Shown here one piece after another: positions 11,455-20,467 of a DNA stretch of 64,000 bases. The stretch's first letter is position 1. Each line of letters starts with the position of its first letter. Origin of the DNA: Actinospineispora eucalypti. GTDB lineage: Bacteria > Actinomycetota > Actinomycetes > Mycobacteriales > Pseudonocardiaceae. The notes beneath the pieces were generated by a model that was not told the DNA's origin, did not search any database, and saw only the letters and a list, made by a program, of their open reading frames with translations. The translations under genes and the position numbers were made by a program. The stretch is taken from positions 310,001-374,000 of the forward strand of contig JACHMT010000002.1 of assembly GCA_014208095.1 (NCBI GenBank). Reading direction: 5' to 3'.

Positions 11455-12252
11455 TCAGACCGGTTTGCCGTCGACCTCGACGGTGATTCCGTCGTGGAGG
11501 AAGCTGCGGTGGCCGGCCAGGCGGGCTGCTTCGGGCAAGGGGTGTTCGTAGCCCCATACCGCGTCGGTCAGCTTCTCGCCGGCCACGGTGGGTGTCCAGT
11601 AGCTGGCCCAGCCCTTGTAGGGGCAAACCGTGCGCGTGTCGGTGGCGGTCAGCAGGTCGCCTCGGATGTCCGCCACCGGCAGGTAGTACCGGTTGGGCAG
11701 CCCGGTCTCGGAGAGCAGCAGGGCGCGGGTGGATTCGGCTAGCAGCTGGTCGCCGGCGAGCACACGCACGGGCTGGCTGGTGGCCCGGATGTCCACCCGG
11801 TGGAACGGGTCGGTCAGGTGCCCGACGGCCTCGTCGTCCTCGTCCAGCCAGCGGTCCACCCGCGACCAGTAGAGCGCCGCGTACCCGGCCAGCCAGGAGG
11901 CCGACCCGATCGGCTCCGGGTAGTGCCAGACCGCGTTCTCCGCCACCCGGTCGCCGACCACGATGGACCGGTACGAGGCGTCCCCCTTGAACGGGCAGTG
12001 CGTGTGGTGGTCGGTGGCCTTGAGCAGGTCGGTTCGCAGGTCCGCCTCGGGTACGTAGAGCTGCGGCAGCAGGCCGGTCTCGTGCAGGAGCACCCCGTCC
12101 CGGGTGTCCAGCACGGTCTCCCCGGCGAACTCGGCGCGCACCCGGCGCGGGAACGGGTGCATCAGCAGGCGGTGCTTCGGGCCGTCGATCCGGTAGTTGG
12201 TGAGCTGGTCCTCGGTGCCGGCCAGTGGTCCCGGCCGGTGGGTGAGCGTCAT
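11455..12252 (-). CDS. tandem DUF427 domain protein
   Basis: A 265-residue protein made of two copies of DUF427. Copy one (about residues 35-130) contains HCPFKGDASYRSIVVGDRVAENAVWHYPEP; copy two (about 155-255) contains VCPYKGWASYWTPTVAGEKLTDAVWGYEHP. The paired CP[FY]KG motifs are the diagnostic feature. There is no signal peptide or membrane segment, so a cytoplasmic location is expected. The molecular function of DUF427 proteins is not established. The gene lies 68 bp downstream of the ketoacyl synthase III gene on the same strand and could be co-transcribed with it. Confidence 0.85.
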   Translation of the reverse strand: MTLTHRPGPLAGTEDQLTNYRIDGPKHRLLMHPFPRRVRAEFAGETVLDTRDGVLLHETGLLPQLYVPEADLRTDLLKATDHHTHCPFKGDASYRSIVVGDRVAENAVWHYPEPIGSASWLAGYAALYWSRVDRWLDEDDEAVGHLTDPFHRVDIRATSQPVRVLAGDQLLAESTRALLLSETGLPNRYYLPVADIRGDLLTATDTRTVCPYKGWASYWTPTVAGEKLTDAVWGYEHPLPEAARLAGHRSFLHDGITVEVDGKPV

Positions 12253-12320
12253 ACCGGTCCTCCCAGTCGCGTCTAAGCCTCTCGGGTTATGACCACCCGG
12301 CGCGCCCGGTTGTTCCCGGC

Positions 12321-13331
12321 TCAGGCCGCCCTTCGCGCCCTGGCCGAGGCGGACCAGCGCAGCATCGCCGCCGCCATCGACATTCCGCCGCCGAACGCGG
12401 CCAGCAGCACGGTCTCGCCGGGGGCGACCCCGGCGCCCCGGACCGTGTCGTCCAGGGTGATCGGCACCGATGCGGCGCCGGTGTTGCCGTAGTCCCAGAC
12501 GCTCGTCCGGATCGCCTCGGACAGCCCGGCCCGGCCGGCGAGGTCGGCCAGCATCAGGCCGTTGGCCTGGTGCGGCACGAAGTGGTCAACCTCCTCGGCG
12601 GCCAGTTCGCTGGCCCCCATGACCTCGCGCAACAGCGGCGGCACGTGCGTGGAGACGTAGTCCTTCACCTCCCGGCCGATCATCCGGAAGTACTGCGCGC
12701 CGGCGTCCAGCATGGCCGGCGACGGCGGCATCCGGCTGCCCCCACCGGGCACCTCGATCAGTCCCCGGGAGCCGCCGTCGGAACGCATTCGCACCGCCAG
12801 CATGCCGTGTCCGGCGGGCACCGGACCCAGCACCACCGCGCCGGCTCCGTCGCCGAACAGGACGGCGGTGCGCCGGTCGGTGGGGTCCAGGATGCGGCTG
12901 TAGATGTCCGCCCCGACCACCAGCCCGTAGCCTCCGCCGTCGCCGCCGAGCAGCCGCCCGGCGGTGGCCAGCCCGAACAGGAAGCCGCTGCACACCGCGT
13001 TCAGGTCGAACGCGGCCGCGTTCCGGGCCCCGATCAGGTGCTGCACGAGGCAACCGGTTGCCGGTTGCGGCTGGTCCGGGGTGGACGTGGCGACCACCAG
13101 GTAGCTCAGGTCGGCGGCTTCGATTCCGGCGGCCTCCAGCGCGGCGTCGGCGGCCCGGGCGGCCAGGTCGGACGTGGCCTGCTCCGGCGCGGCCCGGCGG
13201 CGCGACCGGATGCCGGTCTTGCGCTCGATCCACTCCGCGTCGACGCCGGCCGGGACGGCGACCTCGGCGTTCTCCACCACCCGGGTGGGCAGGTAGCTGC
13301 CGGTTCCCAGCACACCGATCGGTTCGACCAT
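12321..13331 (-). CDS. 3-oxoacyl-ACP synthase III (FabH-like)
   Basis: A 336-residue thiolase-fold condensing enzyme. The catalytic triad is intact and well spaced: Cys114 (AVCSGFL), His254 (VPHQAN) and Asn283 (DYGNTGAAS), matching E. coli FabH Cys112/His244/Asn274. The N-terminal GVLGTGSYLPTRVV and the glycine-rich GDGAGAVVLGP are also typical. FabH-type enzymes start fatty-acid synthesis from acyl-CoA and malonyl-ACP, but paralogues make polyketide starters, beta-hydroxy or branched products. No ACP, malonyl transferase or other FAS gene is adjacent, so this is more likely a specialised paralogue than the housekeeping enzyme (inference). The start is ATG at 13331; an operator-like repeat cluster lies just upstream. 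Confidence 0.88.
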   Translation of the reverse strand: MVEPIGVLGTGSYLPTRVVENAEVAVPAGVDAEWIERKTGIRSRRRAAPEQATSDLAARAADAALEAAGIEAADLSYLVVATSTPDQPQPATGCLVQHLIGARNAAAFDLNAVCSGFLFGLATAGRLLGGDGGGYGLVVGADIYSRILDPTDRRTAVLFGDGAGAVVLGPVPAGHGMLAVRMRSDGGSRGLIEVPGGGSRMPPSPAMLDAGAQYFRMIGREVKDYVSTHVPPLLREVMGASELAAEEVDHFVPHQANGLMLADLAGRAGLSEAIRTSVWDYGNTGAASVPITLDDTVRGAGVAPGETVLLAAFGGGMSMAAAMLRWSASARARRAA

Positions 13332-13355
13332 GGCGGACCTGCCTTCTTCGGCCTG

Positions 13356-13383
13356 TACTCGCCAGTAGTTTACTGCCTGGTAA
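13356..13383. promoter_or_regulatory. operator-like repeats upstream of the ketoacyl synthase III gene
   Basis: Two imperfect palindromes lie 24 and 38 bp before the start codon: TACTCGCCAGTA (13356-13367) and TTACTGCCTGGTAA (13370-13383). A third half-site, TTTACTGC, occurs at about 13397-13404. TACTGG/CCAGTA-like symmetric sites are typical of TetR-family regulators, several of which control lipid genes, but no regulator gene is adjacent, so the assignment rests only on symmetry and position. Confidence 0.4.
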
Positions 13384-13397
13384 CTTCCCGTGCAGGT

Positions 13398-13688
13398 TTA
13401 CTGCGCCATCAACGGGCGGGCGTTCGCCGGCACGATCAGCGACAGCTGGTGCGGGCAGATCTGCCAGAACCGGTCTTCCGGGTTGCCCCAGCGCCAGGCG
13501 TCGGCCAGGCGGGTGGCGGCATCCGGGTCCACCACGCGGCGGGGGCGCGGGCGCATCCCGCACCGGCTGCGCACCTCGCGGTCCAGCGCCTGCCAGGCGG
13601 CGTCCGCGCTGGTGTGCACGCTGACGGTCGCCGGACCGCGCTCATCGCCCATCGTCAAGGTGTAAACACTAACCACGTCGTACGGCAC
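13398..13688 (-). CDS. small hypothetical protein
   Basis: A 96-residue protein I do not recognise. It is soluble, has three tryptophans (AWQALDREV, AWRWGNPEDRFWQIC) and two cysteines, and codon use like its neighbours. The GTG start at 13688 is preceded by a GGAGGGG ribosome binding site; an in-frame ATG at 13652 would give an 84-residue form. It lies 43 bp downstream of the DUF2804 gene in the same direction, so it may be the last gene of the kinase-peptidase-DUF2804 transcript. Confidence 0.55.
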   Translation of the reverse strand: MPYDVVSVYTLTMGDERGPATVSVHTSADAAWQALDREVRSRCGMRPRPRRVVDPDAATRLADAWRWGNPEDRFWQICPHQLSLIVPANARPLMAQ

Positions 13689-13731
13689 CTTGCCCGCCCC
13701 TCCGCCTTCACCCCGCGTTCAGCCCAACGAG

Positions 13732-14553
13732 CTACCACCGGGCGAGATGCCACTCCATCACACCGAACCCCTCGGCGAGCTCCAACCCGCCGGGCAGCCG
13801 GCCGGTGAATACGCCGAACGGCTGCACGTACTCGCTGCGCACCAGACCACCGAGTACCCGTTCGTCGCGTCGGCGAACCGCTTCCGCGACGAACCGGAGA
13901 TCTCCGCCGTCCGGGCTGATGACCTGGTCCAGCCGGGTGGAGAACCGCACCGGCGGCACCGAATGCGGCATCCCCGAGGTCCACACCGTGCGCTCGGTGA
14001 GCGGTTCCACGTCGTGCACGCCGGCGACCAGGTTCCAGGTGACCGGCTGCCCGTCGGTGGACAGGCCGACCCCGGCGCACCATCGCCACTCGGTGTCCCT
14101 GGCGTGGTAGCCGGCCGAGTCGTCGACCAGCCCGCGCGCCCGGACCGCGAGCTCCCGGCCGTCCAGCGCCACCGTGCCGGTGACCAGCGCCGGGGCCTTG
14201 CGGGTCCAGATGTATGAGCGGCCGTGCGGGGAGACCAGCGTGACCGGCCGCTCGTCCTCGCGCACCCGCAGGTCGAGGCGCAGGTTGTGGGCGCGCACCC
14301 GCAGCTCGTCCGCCGGCTGGCCGGGGGTGCCCAGGCCGACGCCGCCCCGGCCGAGCACGGTGCGTTCGGTGAGCAGGTCGCGCCGGCGGTCCCACACCGC
14401 CCAGAACGACTGGACGGCCGGACCGACCCGCACCGAGCCGAGGCACAGGGACAGTTCCGGGCCGTACACCCCGACGTACCGCCAGAGCTTGCGCGGCCGC
14501 CCGTCCCGCCACAGCGGCATCGGGTCGGGCGGGACCGGTCGGCCGCGGGTCAT
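13732..14553 (-). CDS. DUF2804 domain protein
   Basis: A 273-residue protein resembling the DUF2804 family, with the characteristic YHARDTEWRWCAGVGLSTDGQPVTWN segment split across residues about 168-195 and a C-terminal FGVFTG...EGFGVMEWHLARW. It is predicted to be soluble and beta-rich, with no signal peptide. Function is not established for the family. Its ATG overlaps the stop of the proline iminopeptidase gene by 4 bp (ATGA), showing translational coupling in a three-gene set. Confidence 0.75.
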   Translation of the reverse strand: MTRGRPVPPDPMPLWRDGRPRKLWRYVGVYGPELSLCLGSVRVGPAVQSFWAVWDRRRDLLTERTVLGRGGVGLGTPGQPADELRVRAHNLRLDLRVREDERPVTLVSPHGRSYIWTRKAPALVTGTVALDGRELAVRARGLVDDSAGYHARDTEWRWCAGVGLSTDGQPVTWNLVAGVHDVEPLTERTVWTSGMPHSVPPVRFSTRLDQVISPDGGDLRFVAEAVRRRDERVLGGLVRSEYVQPFGVFTGRLPGGLELAEGFGVMEWHLARW

Positions 14554-15500
14554 CGCCGACCGGCGAACCGGTCGGTGGCCTCCAGCAGCGGGGCGAGCAG
14601 GCCGGGTCCGCTGTGGCCGTCACCGACCAGCACCAGTTCCGCGTCCGGCCAGGCCCGGGACAGCCGCCAGGCGAACTCGGCCGGGCTGCTGATGTCCAGC
14701 CGGCCGTGGATGAGCACGCCGGGGGTCCTGGCCAGGCGATCGGCGTTCCGCACCAGCGCATCTTCCGCCAACCAGGCCCCGTGCGCCCAGTAGTGCGTGA
14801 CCAACCTGGCGAACACCATGCGGAACGCCGGGTCCTGGAACATCGGGTACGGCCGGTGGTCCGGGTAGGTGGCCACGTGGGTGTCCTCCCAGGCGCACCA
14901 GTCCCGCGCGGCGCGTTCGCGCACGGCCGGGTCGGGATCGGCGAGCAGCCGGCGGTAGGCGTCGGAAAGGTTGCCCTCCCGCTCCGCCTCGGGTACCCCG
15001 TCCCGGAACCGCGCCCATTCGGCGGGGAACACCCGGCCCATCTCCCGGGTGATCCACTCGATCTCCCGCCGAGTGCTGCCCACCAAGCTGAGCAGCACCA
15101 GCTCCGACACCCGCGCCGGGTGGGCCTGCGCGTAGGCCAGGCCGAGCGTGCTGCCCCAGGAGCCGCCGCAGACCAGCCAGCGGTTGATGCCCAGGTGCTC
15201 GCGCAGCCGCTCCAGGTCGGCGACCAGGTGCGCGGTGGTGTTGGCGCTCAGGTCTCCCGTCGCGGCCGACGGGGTGCTGCGCCCGCAGCCGCGCTGGTCC
15301 AGCAGCACGATCCGGTACCGCTCGGGGTCGAACCACTGCCGGTGCCCGGGGCGGCTGCCGCCTCCGGGTCCGCCGTGCAGCACCACGGCGGGTTTGCCGT
15401 CGGGGTTGCCCGAGCACTCCCAGTAGATCCGCTGGCCGTCGCCGACGTCGAGCAGGCCGTGCCGGTACGGCTCGACGGGTGGATAGGGCTCTCGGCTCAT
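14550..15500 (-). CDS. pip: proline iminopeptidase (alpha/beta hydrolase)
   Basis: A 316-residue S33-family serine peptidase that removes N-terminal proline from peptides. The oxyanion region HGGPGGGSRPGHRQWFDPERY and DQRGCGRS are diagnostic; the nucleophile elbow is GGSWGSTLGLAYA (Ser near residue 114), with the catalytic Asp in HGRLDISSP and His in GDGHSG. The cap contains the family's WE and DPAFRMVFAR segments. The start ATG at 15500 overlaps the stop of the upstream kinase gene by 4 bp, and the stop overlaps the DUF2804 start, so the genes are coupled. The cytoplasmic role is peptide salvage. Confidence 0.92.
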   Translation of the reverse strand: MSREPYPPVEPYRHGLLDVGDGQRIYWECSGNPDGKPAVVLHGGPGGGSRPGHRQWFDPERYRIVLLDQRGCGRSTPSAATGDLSANTTAHLVADLERLREHLGINRWLVCGGSWGSTLGLAYAQAHPARVSELVLLSLVGSTRREIEWITREMGRVFPAEWARFRDGVPEAEREGNLSDAYRRLLADPDPAVRERAARDWCAWEDTHVATYPDHRPYPMFQDPAFRMVFARLVTHYWAHGAWLAEDALVRNADRLARTPGVLIHGRLDISSPAEFAWRLSRAWPDAELVLVGDGHSGPGLLAPLLEATDRFAGRR

Positions 15501-16381
15501 GCCGGCGCGATCCGGGCGGCGACCACGCCCAGCTCGGGCCGCCAGATGCCCTCCTGCACGCAGCGGGCGAACAACCAGGCGCGCAGGCGCTCGCGGTCCA
15601 GGTCCAGCAGGCCGGCCATCCGGTCGGTGAACCCGATCGGGTCGGCGATCAGCCGGCCCGGGCAGTTGAGCATGTGCTGCAGCGGGTCGTAGTGCGGGTC
15701 GCCCAGGTACGGCTTGGGGTCGATGACCAGCCACGGCCGCCGGTCGCCGGCCAGGATGTTCTCCGCGTGCAGGTCGGTGCACAGCAGCACGGAGGCCGGT
15801 GCGGAACGGGGCAGCTCGCGGAACAGCGCGGTCCCGGCCCGGGCCAGGCCGGGATCCAGGTCGCCGGGTTCGTAGTCCTCCTCGAACTCGTCGGCCCACT
15901 GGTCGCACATCACGTGCAGCGGACGGAACGGGTGACCGTCCGCCGGATGCCGCCAGAGGTTGCGCAGCAGTCCGGCGACGATCTCGTCGCGCTCCGGCTC
16001 GGCGCGCAGCCGGGCCAGCGGGGTGCCCGGCCGGCAGTGCTCCAGCAGCATCGCGCTGGTGTGGTCGAACCGCTCCGCCCGGTACAGCAGGGCGGTGCCG
16101 TCGCCGTCCCACTCACGCAGGCCTTCGGCTTCGTGCAGGGTTTCGGGGCCGGCCCAGCTGACCTTGAGCACCCGGGCCTCGCCGTCACGGTCGCTCGCCG
16201 GGGCCACCCAGGAGATCGTGCCGCCGGGTTCGAACGGAGGGTCCAGCCGCAGTTCCCAGCGTTCGGTCAGCTCGGCGATCGTGCCGGGCAGCCGGCGCAG
16301 CCACTCCTCACGTTCCGGGTCTTCGTCCTCCTCGATGGACTCGCGCAGGTTTCGGGGGATGGGGAAGGGAACAGCGGTCAC
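15497..16381 (-). CDS. APH(6)/streptomycin-kinase-type phosphotransferase
   Basis: A 294-residue kinase-fold protein of the APH(6)/hydroxyurea phosphotransferase type. The catalytic loop is LLCTDLHAENILAGD (Asp and Asn of the HxDxxxxN-like motif, with Thr before Asp) and the metal-binding segment is VIDPKPYLGDPHYDPLQHML, both typical of APH(6) enzymes. Some relatives inactivate streptomycin or hydroxyurea; in a non-producer genome they are usually of unknown substrate. The GTG at 16381 is chosen because GAGGG lies 5 nt upstream; an alternative GTG at 16399 lacks a ribosome binding site. It starts the kinase-iminopeptidase-DUF2804 set. Resistance should not be assumed from sequence alone. Confidence 0.78.
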   Translation of the reverse strand: MTAVPFPIPRNLRESIEEDEDPEREEWLRRLPGTIAELTERWELRLDPPFEPGGTISWVAPASDRDGEARVLKVSWAGPETLHEAEGLREWDGDGTALLYRAERFDHTSAMLLEHCRPGTPLARLRAEPERDEIVAGLLRNLWRHPADGHPFRPLHVMCDQWADEFEEDYEPGDLDPGLARAGTALFRELPRSAPASVLLCTDLHAENILAGDRRPWLVIDPKPYLGDPHYDPLQHMLNCPGRLIADPIGFTDRMAGLLDLDRERLRAWLFARCVQEGIWRPELGVVAARIAPA

Positions 16382-16517
16382 GGCACCCTCGGCTTGCACA
16401 TGCGTTCAGCATGCCCGAGCGGTGCAACCGCATTACCGAGCGCGGAACGCGCTGGGCCGGCCGGCTCGCCGTCCGCGCACGCGTTGCGCCTGCTCGCCCA
16501 GGCGAGCCGGTCCTGAC

Positions 16518-17462
16518 TCAGCTGTCGGGGAAGGGAACCTTCGTGAGCTGTTCGGAGACCCGCCAGATGCGCTGGGCCTGCTCGGTGCCGCGAAGGGGTG
16601 AGTAAAGCTTCTGCCGGCCGGGCGGGCCGCCCAGGTGCCCGGGTCCGCGCGGCCCGTAGAACCCGCCACGTTCGGCGTCGGGGGAGGTGGCGGCGTAGAG
16701 CGCCGGCAGTTGCGCGGTGTGGACCGTCCCGAACAAGATGCCGCGGGCGGACAGTGCCCGGATCATGCGCACGGCCATCGTGTCCCGGTCGCGTCCGACC
16801 TCGGGTCGGGCGGCGAGCAGGTTCGTCGGAACGACCCCGGGGTGGGCGAGGTTGCTGGTGATCCCCCAACCCTGGGCGCGGCTGCGCCGGTCGAGTTCGA
16901 GGCCGAACAGCCCGAACGCGATCTTCGACTGGCGGTAGGCCTTCATCCCGTTGTAGGCGCGTTCCCAGTTCAGGTCCTCCCAGTTGATGGCGCCCTGGTT
17001 CGCCGCCACGCTGACCTGTGACGTCACCCGGGCGTTGCCGGTGCGCAGCAGCGGCAGCAGGTGGGCCACCAGGGCGAAATGGCCGAGGTGGTTGGTGCCG
17101 AACTGGAGCTCGAACCCATCGGCGGTGGTCTGCCGGTCGGGCGGGGTCATGACGCCGGCGTTGTTGACCAGGATGTGGATCGGCCGGCCTTCCCCGCGCA
17201 GGGTCTTGCCGAGGGCGGCGAGGGAGGCGAGCGAGGACAGGTCGAGCTCGCGGAGCGACACGTCCGCGTGCGGGGCCGCCCGGCGGATCGCGGTGAGCGC
17301 GGCCGCGCCCTTGCCCGGGTTGCGAACGGGCAGGAGCACTTCGGCCCCGGCGGCGGCCAGCCTGGTGGCGAGGCCGAGCCCGATGCCGTCGCTCGCTCCG
17401 GTGACGACGGCGCGCCGGCCGGACAGGTCGGGGACGGCGATGTCGAGGGGTTTGCGTGCCAT
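16518..17462 (-). CDS. short-chain dehydrogenase/reductase (SDR)
   Basis: A 314-residue NAD(P)-dependent oxidoreductase. The cofactor site [12 protein letters not shown] lies near residues 18-30, the NNAG motif is present (LVNNAGVM), and the catalytic YxxxK is YRQSK near residue 180, in the retinol-dehydrogenase/protochlorophyllide-reductase-like branch of extended SDRs. The substrate cannot be predicted. The start is ATG at 17462 ([14 protein letters not shown]). It is divergent from an XRE-family regulator 103 bp away, which probably controls it (inference from arrangement). Confidence 0.87.
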   Translation of the reverse strand: MARKPLDIAVPDLSGRRAVVTGASDGIGLGLATRLAAAGAEVLLPVRNPGKGAAALTAIRRAAPHADVSLRELDLSSLASLAALGKTLRGEGRPIHILVNNAGVMTPPDRQTTADGFELQFGTNHLGHFALVAHLLPLLRTGNARVTSQVSVAANQGAINWEDLNWERAYNGMKAYRQSKIAFGLFGLELDRRSRAQGWGITSNLAHPGVVPTNLLAARPEVGRDRDTMAVRMIRALSARGILFGTVHTAQLPALYAATSPDAERGGFYGPRGPGHLGGPPGRQKLYSPLRGTEQAQRIWRVSEQLTKVPFPDS

Positions 17463-17565
17463 GGGCCCACCGTCGTGGAGGACGCGGCCGTTATCCAGGA
17501 CCGCTCGATCCGTGGCTGTGGGGATGCGCGCGCGGTAGAAAAGAGCGTCGAAGGAGGCGCGCACG

Positions 17566-18405
17566 GTGATCGATCGGACCGGACTGGCGGAGTTCCTCCG
17601 GCGCCGCCGGGAGTCGCTGCAACCCGAGGACGTCGGCCTCCCGCGCGGGCGCCGCCGCCGGACCAGCGGGCTGCGGCGGGAGGAGGTGGCCGCGCTGTGC
17701 CACATGTCGACCGACTACTACGCGCGGCTGGAGCGGGAGCGCGGCCCCCAGCCGTCCGAGCAGATGATCGCCTCGATCGCGCAGGGACTCCACCTCTCCC
17801 TGGATGAGCGGGATCACCTGTTCCTGCTGGCCGGGCAGGCCCCGCCCCGGCGGGGCGCGGACAGCGAGCACATCAGCCCCGGCCTGCTGCGCATCCTCGA
17901 CCGCCTGCACGACACTCCCGCTGAGATCGTCACCGAGCTCGGCGAGACCCTGCGGCAGACCCCGCTCGGCGTGGCGCTCACCGGCGACCTGACCGCCTAC
18001 AGCGGCCCGGCCCGCAGCATCGGCTACCGATGGTTCACCGACCCCGCCACGCGTCAGCTCTACGCCCCCGAAGACCACCCGTTCCTCACCCGGATGTTCG
18101 CCTCGGGCCTGCGCGGGGTGGCCACCCTGCGGGGTCCCGGTTCCCGCGCGGCCCACTACGCCGAGCTGCTGCTGGCCCAGAGCGAGGAGTTCCGTCGGGT
18201 GTGGAACGACCACGAGGTCGGCATCCGGCCCAACGACGTGAAAAACTTCGTCCACCCGGAGGTCGGGGCGTTGGAGCTGACCTGCCAGACGCTGCTCGAT
18301 CCGAACCAGTCGCATCTCCTGATCGTCTACACCGCCGTTCCCGGCAGTGCGAGCTACGAGAAGCTGCAACTGCTGTCCGTCATCGGAGCGCAGGCGCTGC
18401 GCTGA
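17566..18405 (+). CDS. XRE-family regulator with MmyB-like ligand domain
   Basis: A 279-residue regulator. The N-terminal helix-turn-helix (about residues 8-75; [29 protein letters not shown] split over the helices) is the XRE type common in actinobacteria, and the C-terminal region (about 100-265; [19 protein letters not shown]) matches the MmyB-like ligand-binding domain. The start is GTG at 17566 after a strong AAGGAGG at 17551-17557. It is divergently transcribed from the SDR gene, a very common pairing for this family in which the regulator represses the dehydrogenase (inference). Confidence 0.87.
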   Translation: MIDRTGLAEFLRRRRESLQPEDVGLPRGRRRRTSGLRREEVAALCHMSTDYYARLERERGPQPSEQMIASIAQGLHLSLDERDHLFLLAGQAPPRRGADSEHISPGLLRILDRLHDTPAEIVTELGETLRQTPLGVALTGDLTAYSGPARSIGYRWFTDPATRQLYAPEDHPFLTRMFASGLRGVATLRGPGSRAAHYAELLLAQSEEFRRVWNDHEVGIRPNDVKNFVHPEVGALELTCQTLLDPNQSHLLIVYTAVPGSASYEKLQLLSVIGAQALR

Positions 18406-18410
18406 ACGGC

Positions 18411-19376
18411 TCAGCGGCAGGCCGGGGGTGAGTTGTCCGGGTTCTCGGCGGACAGCTCGCGCGCGACCGAGGCCACGTTCAGCTCCTGCAGGTTGGGCAA
18501 CGAGGCCACCCTCGGGTAGCCCGGGTAGCGGCGCTCCAGCTCGGCCAGGATGTCGCGCTGCTCGGCCGGGTCCAGCCGGGCGCCGGCCGGCGAGGTGGGT
18601 GCCGTCGCCGGGCGAACCAGGGCCCGGAAGTCGCGCAGGTAGGCGCGCTGTGCGGTGATCTGCGCCGCCGCCCTGCCGGGCGCGCCGTGCCCGGGGTAGC
18701 CGGTGTCGGCGTCCGGGAAGCGCTGGGCCAGCCGGTCCAGGTTGGTCAGCCAGCCGCAGGTGTGACCCTCCAGCAGCGCGGGCGTGACCCGGTCCCCGAC
18801 GAGGTCGCCGGCGAACAGCGCGCGGCTGGCCGGCTCGTAGTACGCGGTCGCGGTCTCCGACTCGCCCGGGTCGAACTGGGCGGTCTCCAGACGTACGCCA
18901 CCCAGGTCCAGCGGCTGTCCGGCCGCGAACGTGCGGTCCGGGTGGGTGAGCTGGGCCGGGAAGTCCGGGTCGGCCTGTTTGGCCAGCGGGTAGAAGCCCA
19001 GCGGGTCCGCGCGCATCCAGGCGGCGGTGGCCTCGGAGGCGTAGATCGGCACGTTCGGGAACTCCTCGCGCAGTGCGCCCGCCCCGCCGACGTGGTCCGG
19101 GTGCGGGTGGGTGAGCAGGATGGCCACCACCGGGCGGCCGGTGCGCTTGATCTCCGCCGCCGCCTGGTGACCGCCGGCCACGTTCCGCCCGGTGTCGAAC
19201 ACCAGCAGGCCCTGGGGCACGCGCAGCCAGTAGGTGTTGACCGAGCCCGGGTTGGGCGAGGCGAACCGTCCGACCGGCTCCTCGGGCGTGGGCGGGGCGG
19301 CGGTGGTGGCGGTGCCGGAGCAGGCCGAGCACAGCAGGGCGGCGGCGAGCAGGCCGAACAGGGACCGGGGCAGCAT
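18411..19376 (-). CDS. metallo-beta-lactamase-fold lipoprotein
   Basis: A 321-residue exported hydrolase. The N-terminus MLPRSLFGLLAAALLCSACSG is a lipoprotein signal with a C-S-A-C lipobox, so the mature protein should be anchored outside the membrane. The metal site HPHPDHVGG (HxHxDH) and later His/Asp residues (FAGDLVGD, GYPGHG) give a complete MBL-type dinuclear centre. Members hydrolyse lactones, thioesters, phosphoesters or beta-lactams; there is no specific evidence for beta-lactamase activity. The ATG at 19376 is chosen since it begins the signal peptide; a longer frame would place 24 residues before it. It is divergent from a LysR regulator 74 bp away. Confidence 0.85.
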   Translation of the reverse strand: MLPRSLFGLLAAALLCSACSGTATTAAPPTPEEPVGRFASPNPGSVNTYWLRVPQGLLVFDTGRNVAGGHQAAAEIKRTGRPVVAILLTHPHPDHVGGAGALREEFPNVPIYASEATAAWMRADPLGFYPLAKQADPDFPAQLTHPDRTFAAGQPLDLGGVRLETAQFDPGESETATAYYEPASRALFAGDLVGDRVTPALLEGHTCGWLTNLDRLAQRFPDADTGYPGHGAPGRAAAQITAQRAYLRDFRALVRPATAPTSPAGARLDPAEQRDILAELERRYPGYPRVASLPNLQELNVASVARELSAENPDNSPPACR

Positions 19377-19450
19377 TGCGCCAGCCTCGCGGACGGGTCG
19401 GGTCTGATCAACGGTCGATCGGTGATCCCAGCGAGTAGCATCGCTCATCG

Positions 19451-20347
19451 ATGTGGGAGTCGGTGGAGTTGCGCGAGATCCGGGTGTTCCTCGCCCTGGC
19501 CGAGGAGCTGCACTTCGGGCGCGCCGCCGAGAAGTTGGGCCTCACCCAGTCGCGGGTGAGCCAGAGCCTGCGCCAGCTGGAGGGCAAGGTGGGCGGCCAG
19601 CTGCTGCACCGGACCAGCCGCCGGGTCTCGCTCACCCCGCTCGGCGAGCGGTTTCGCGAGCGGGTCGGCGGGGCGTACCGACAGCTGGCCGAGGCGCTGC
19701 AGGCGAGCCCCGACACCGGCGGCACGCTGCGCCTGGGCACCTTCGAGCCGTGCTCGGCCGGCCCGCACCTGAACGCGATCATCGCCCGGTTCGAGGCGGC
19801 GCACCCGGACTGCGAGGTGCAGGTCAGCGAGATCAGCCACGGCACCGATCCGCTGGACGCACTGCGCCGGGGGGAGGTCCGGCTGCTGGCCATCCGGCTG
19901 CCGCTGGTCGCCGCCGACCTGGCCGTCGGCCCGGTGCTGACCCGCGAGCCCCGGGTGCTCGCGGTGGCCCGGACCCATCCGCTGGCCGCGCGGGCCTCGG
20001 TCACCCTGGAGGACGTGGCGGACTACCGGGTCACCGAGTGCTTCGGCGTGCCGCGCAGCATCATGCGGGCGTTCGTGCCGGCCGCCACCGCCGGCGGGCG
20101 GCCGCTTCAACGGATCCCCAACAGCCCGGTGAAGCCGTACGAGGTCGCCTCGCTGGTCGCCCGGGGGAAGGTCGTCCACCCGACGGTGCCGTCGTTCGAC
20201 GACTTCTTCGGCCAGCCGGAGATCACATACCGCCCGCTCACCGACCTGCCGCCCCTGGAGTCCGCGCTGGTCAGCCGGCGTGACGATCCGGACCCGAGGG
20301 TGGCCGGGTTCCTCCGCGTCGCCGCCGAGGTGCTCTCGGTGTCCTGA
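19451..20347 (+). CDS. LysR family transcriptional regulator
   Basis: A 298-residue LysR-type regulator with the N-terminal winged helix-turn-helix (about residues 5-65; IRVFLALAEELHFGRAAEKLGLTQSRVSQSLRQLE over the helices) and a C-terminal periplasmic-binding-protein-like effector domain. The start ATG at 19451 is 74 bp from the divergent MBL lipoprotein gene, its most likely target. The sugar transporter operon begins 120 bp downstream in the same direction and could instead be its target; sequence alone does not decide. Confidence 0.87.
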   Translation: MWESVELREIRVFLALAEELHFGRAAEKLGLTQSRVSQSLRQLEGKVGGQLLHRTSRRVSLTPLGERFRERVGGAYRQLAEALQASPDTGGTLRLGTFEPCSAGPHLNAIIARFEAAHPDCEVQVSEISHGTDPLDALRRGEVRLLAIRLPLVAADLAVGPVLTREPRVLAVARTHPLAARASVTLEDVADYRVTECFGVPRSIMRAFVPAATAGGRPLQRIPNSPVKPYEVASLVARGKVVHPTVPSFDDFFGQPEITYRPLTDLPPLESALVSRRDDPDPRVAGFLRVAAEVLSVS

Positions 20348-20424
20348 CACTTGGGCTCGGTTGCGCGGACCGGCGGACCGGCCCGCCGCGGCCGTCCAGG
20401 CGACCTTCGGAACCGGCAGCGCGA

Positions 20425-20435
20425 GAAACGCTTTC
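20425..20435. promoter_or_regulatory. LacI-type operator-like site before the ABC transporter operon
   Basis: GAAACGCTTTC is a compact pseudo-palindrome with a CG-containing centre, resembling LacI/GalR-family operators. It lies 32 bp before the start of the substrate-binding protein gene, where a repressor of a sugar-uptake operon would bind. No lacI-type gene is in the window, so a regulator would have to be elsewhere. The match is short. Confidence 0.4.
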
Positions 20436-20467
20436 CCCAGCGGGAGATCGCTGTCAGGATCAACCGT

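Noticed and set aside
15497..16381. Acquired aminoglycoside-resistance gene
   Set aside because: The kinase is coupled to housekeeping-like genes with the same codon use and no mobile element; APH(6)-type paralogues of unknown substrate are common in actinobacteria.
16492..16507. Hairpin GCTCGCC-CA-GGCGAGC between the kinase and SDR genes
   Set aside because: The loop is only 2 nt and there is no T tract; with a realistic loop the stem falls to 6 bp, common by chance in such GC-rich DNA.
17491..19332. 613-codon minus-strand frame across the XRE and MBL genes
   Set aside because: It crosses the ends of two real genes on different strands and resembles no protein; it is a byproduct of high GC.
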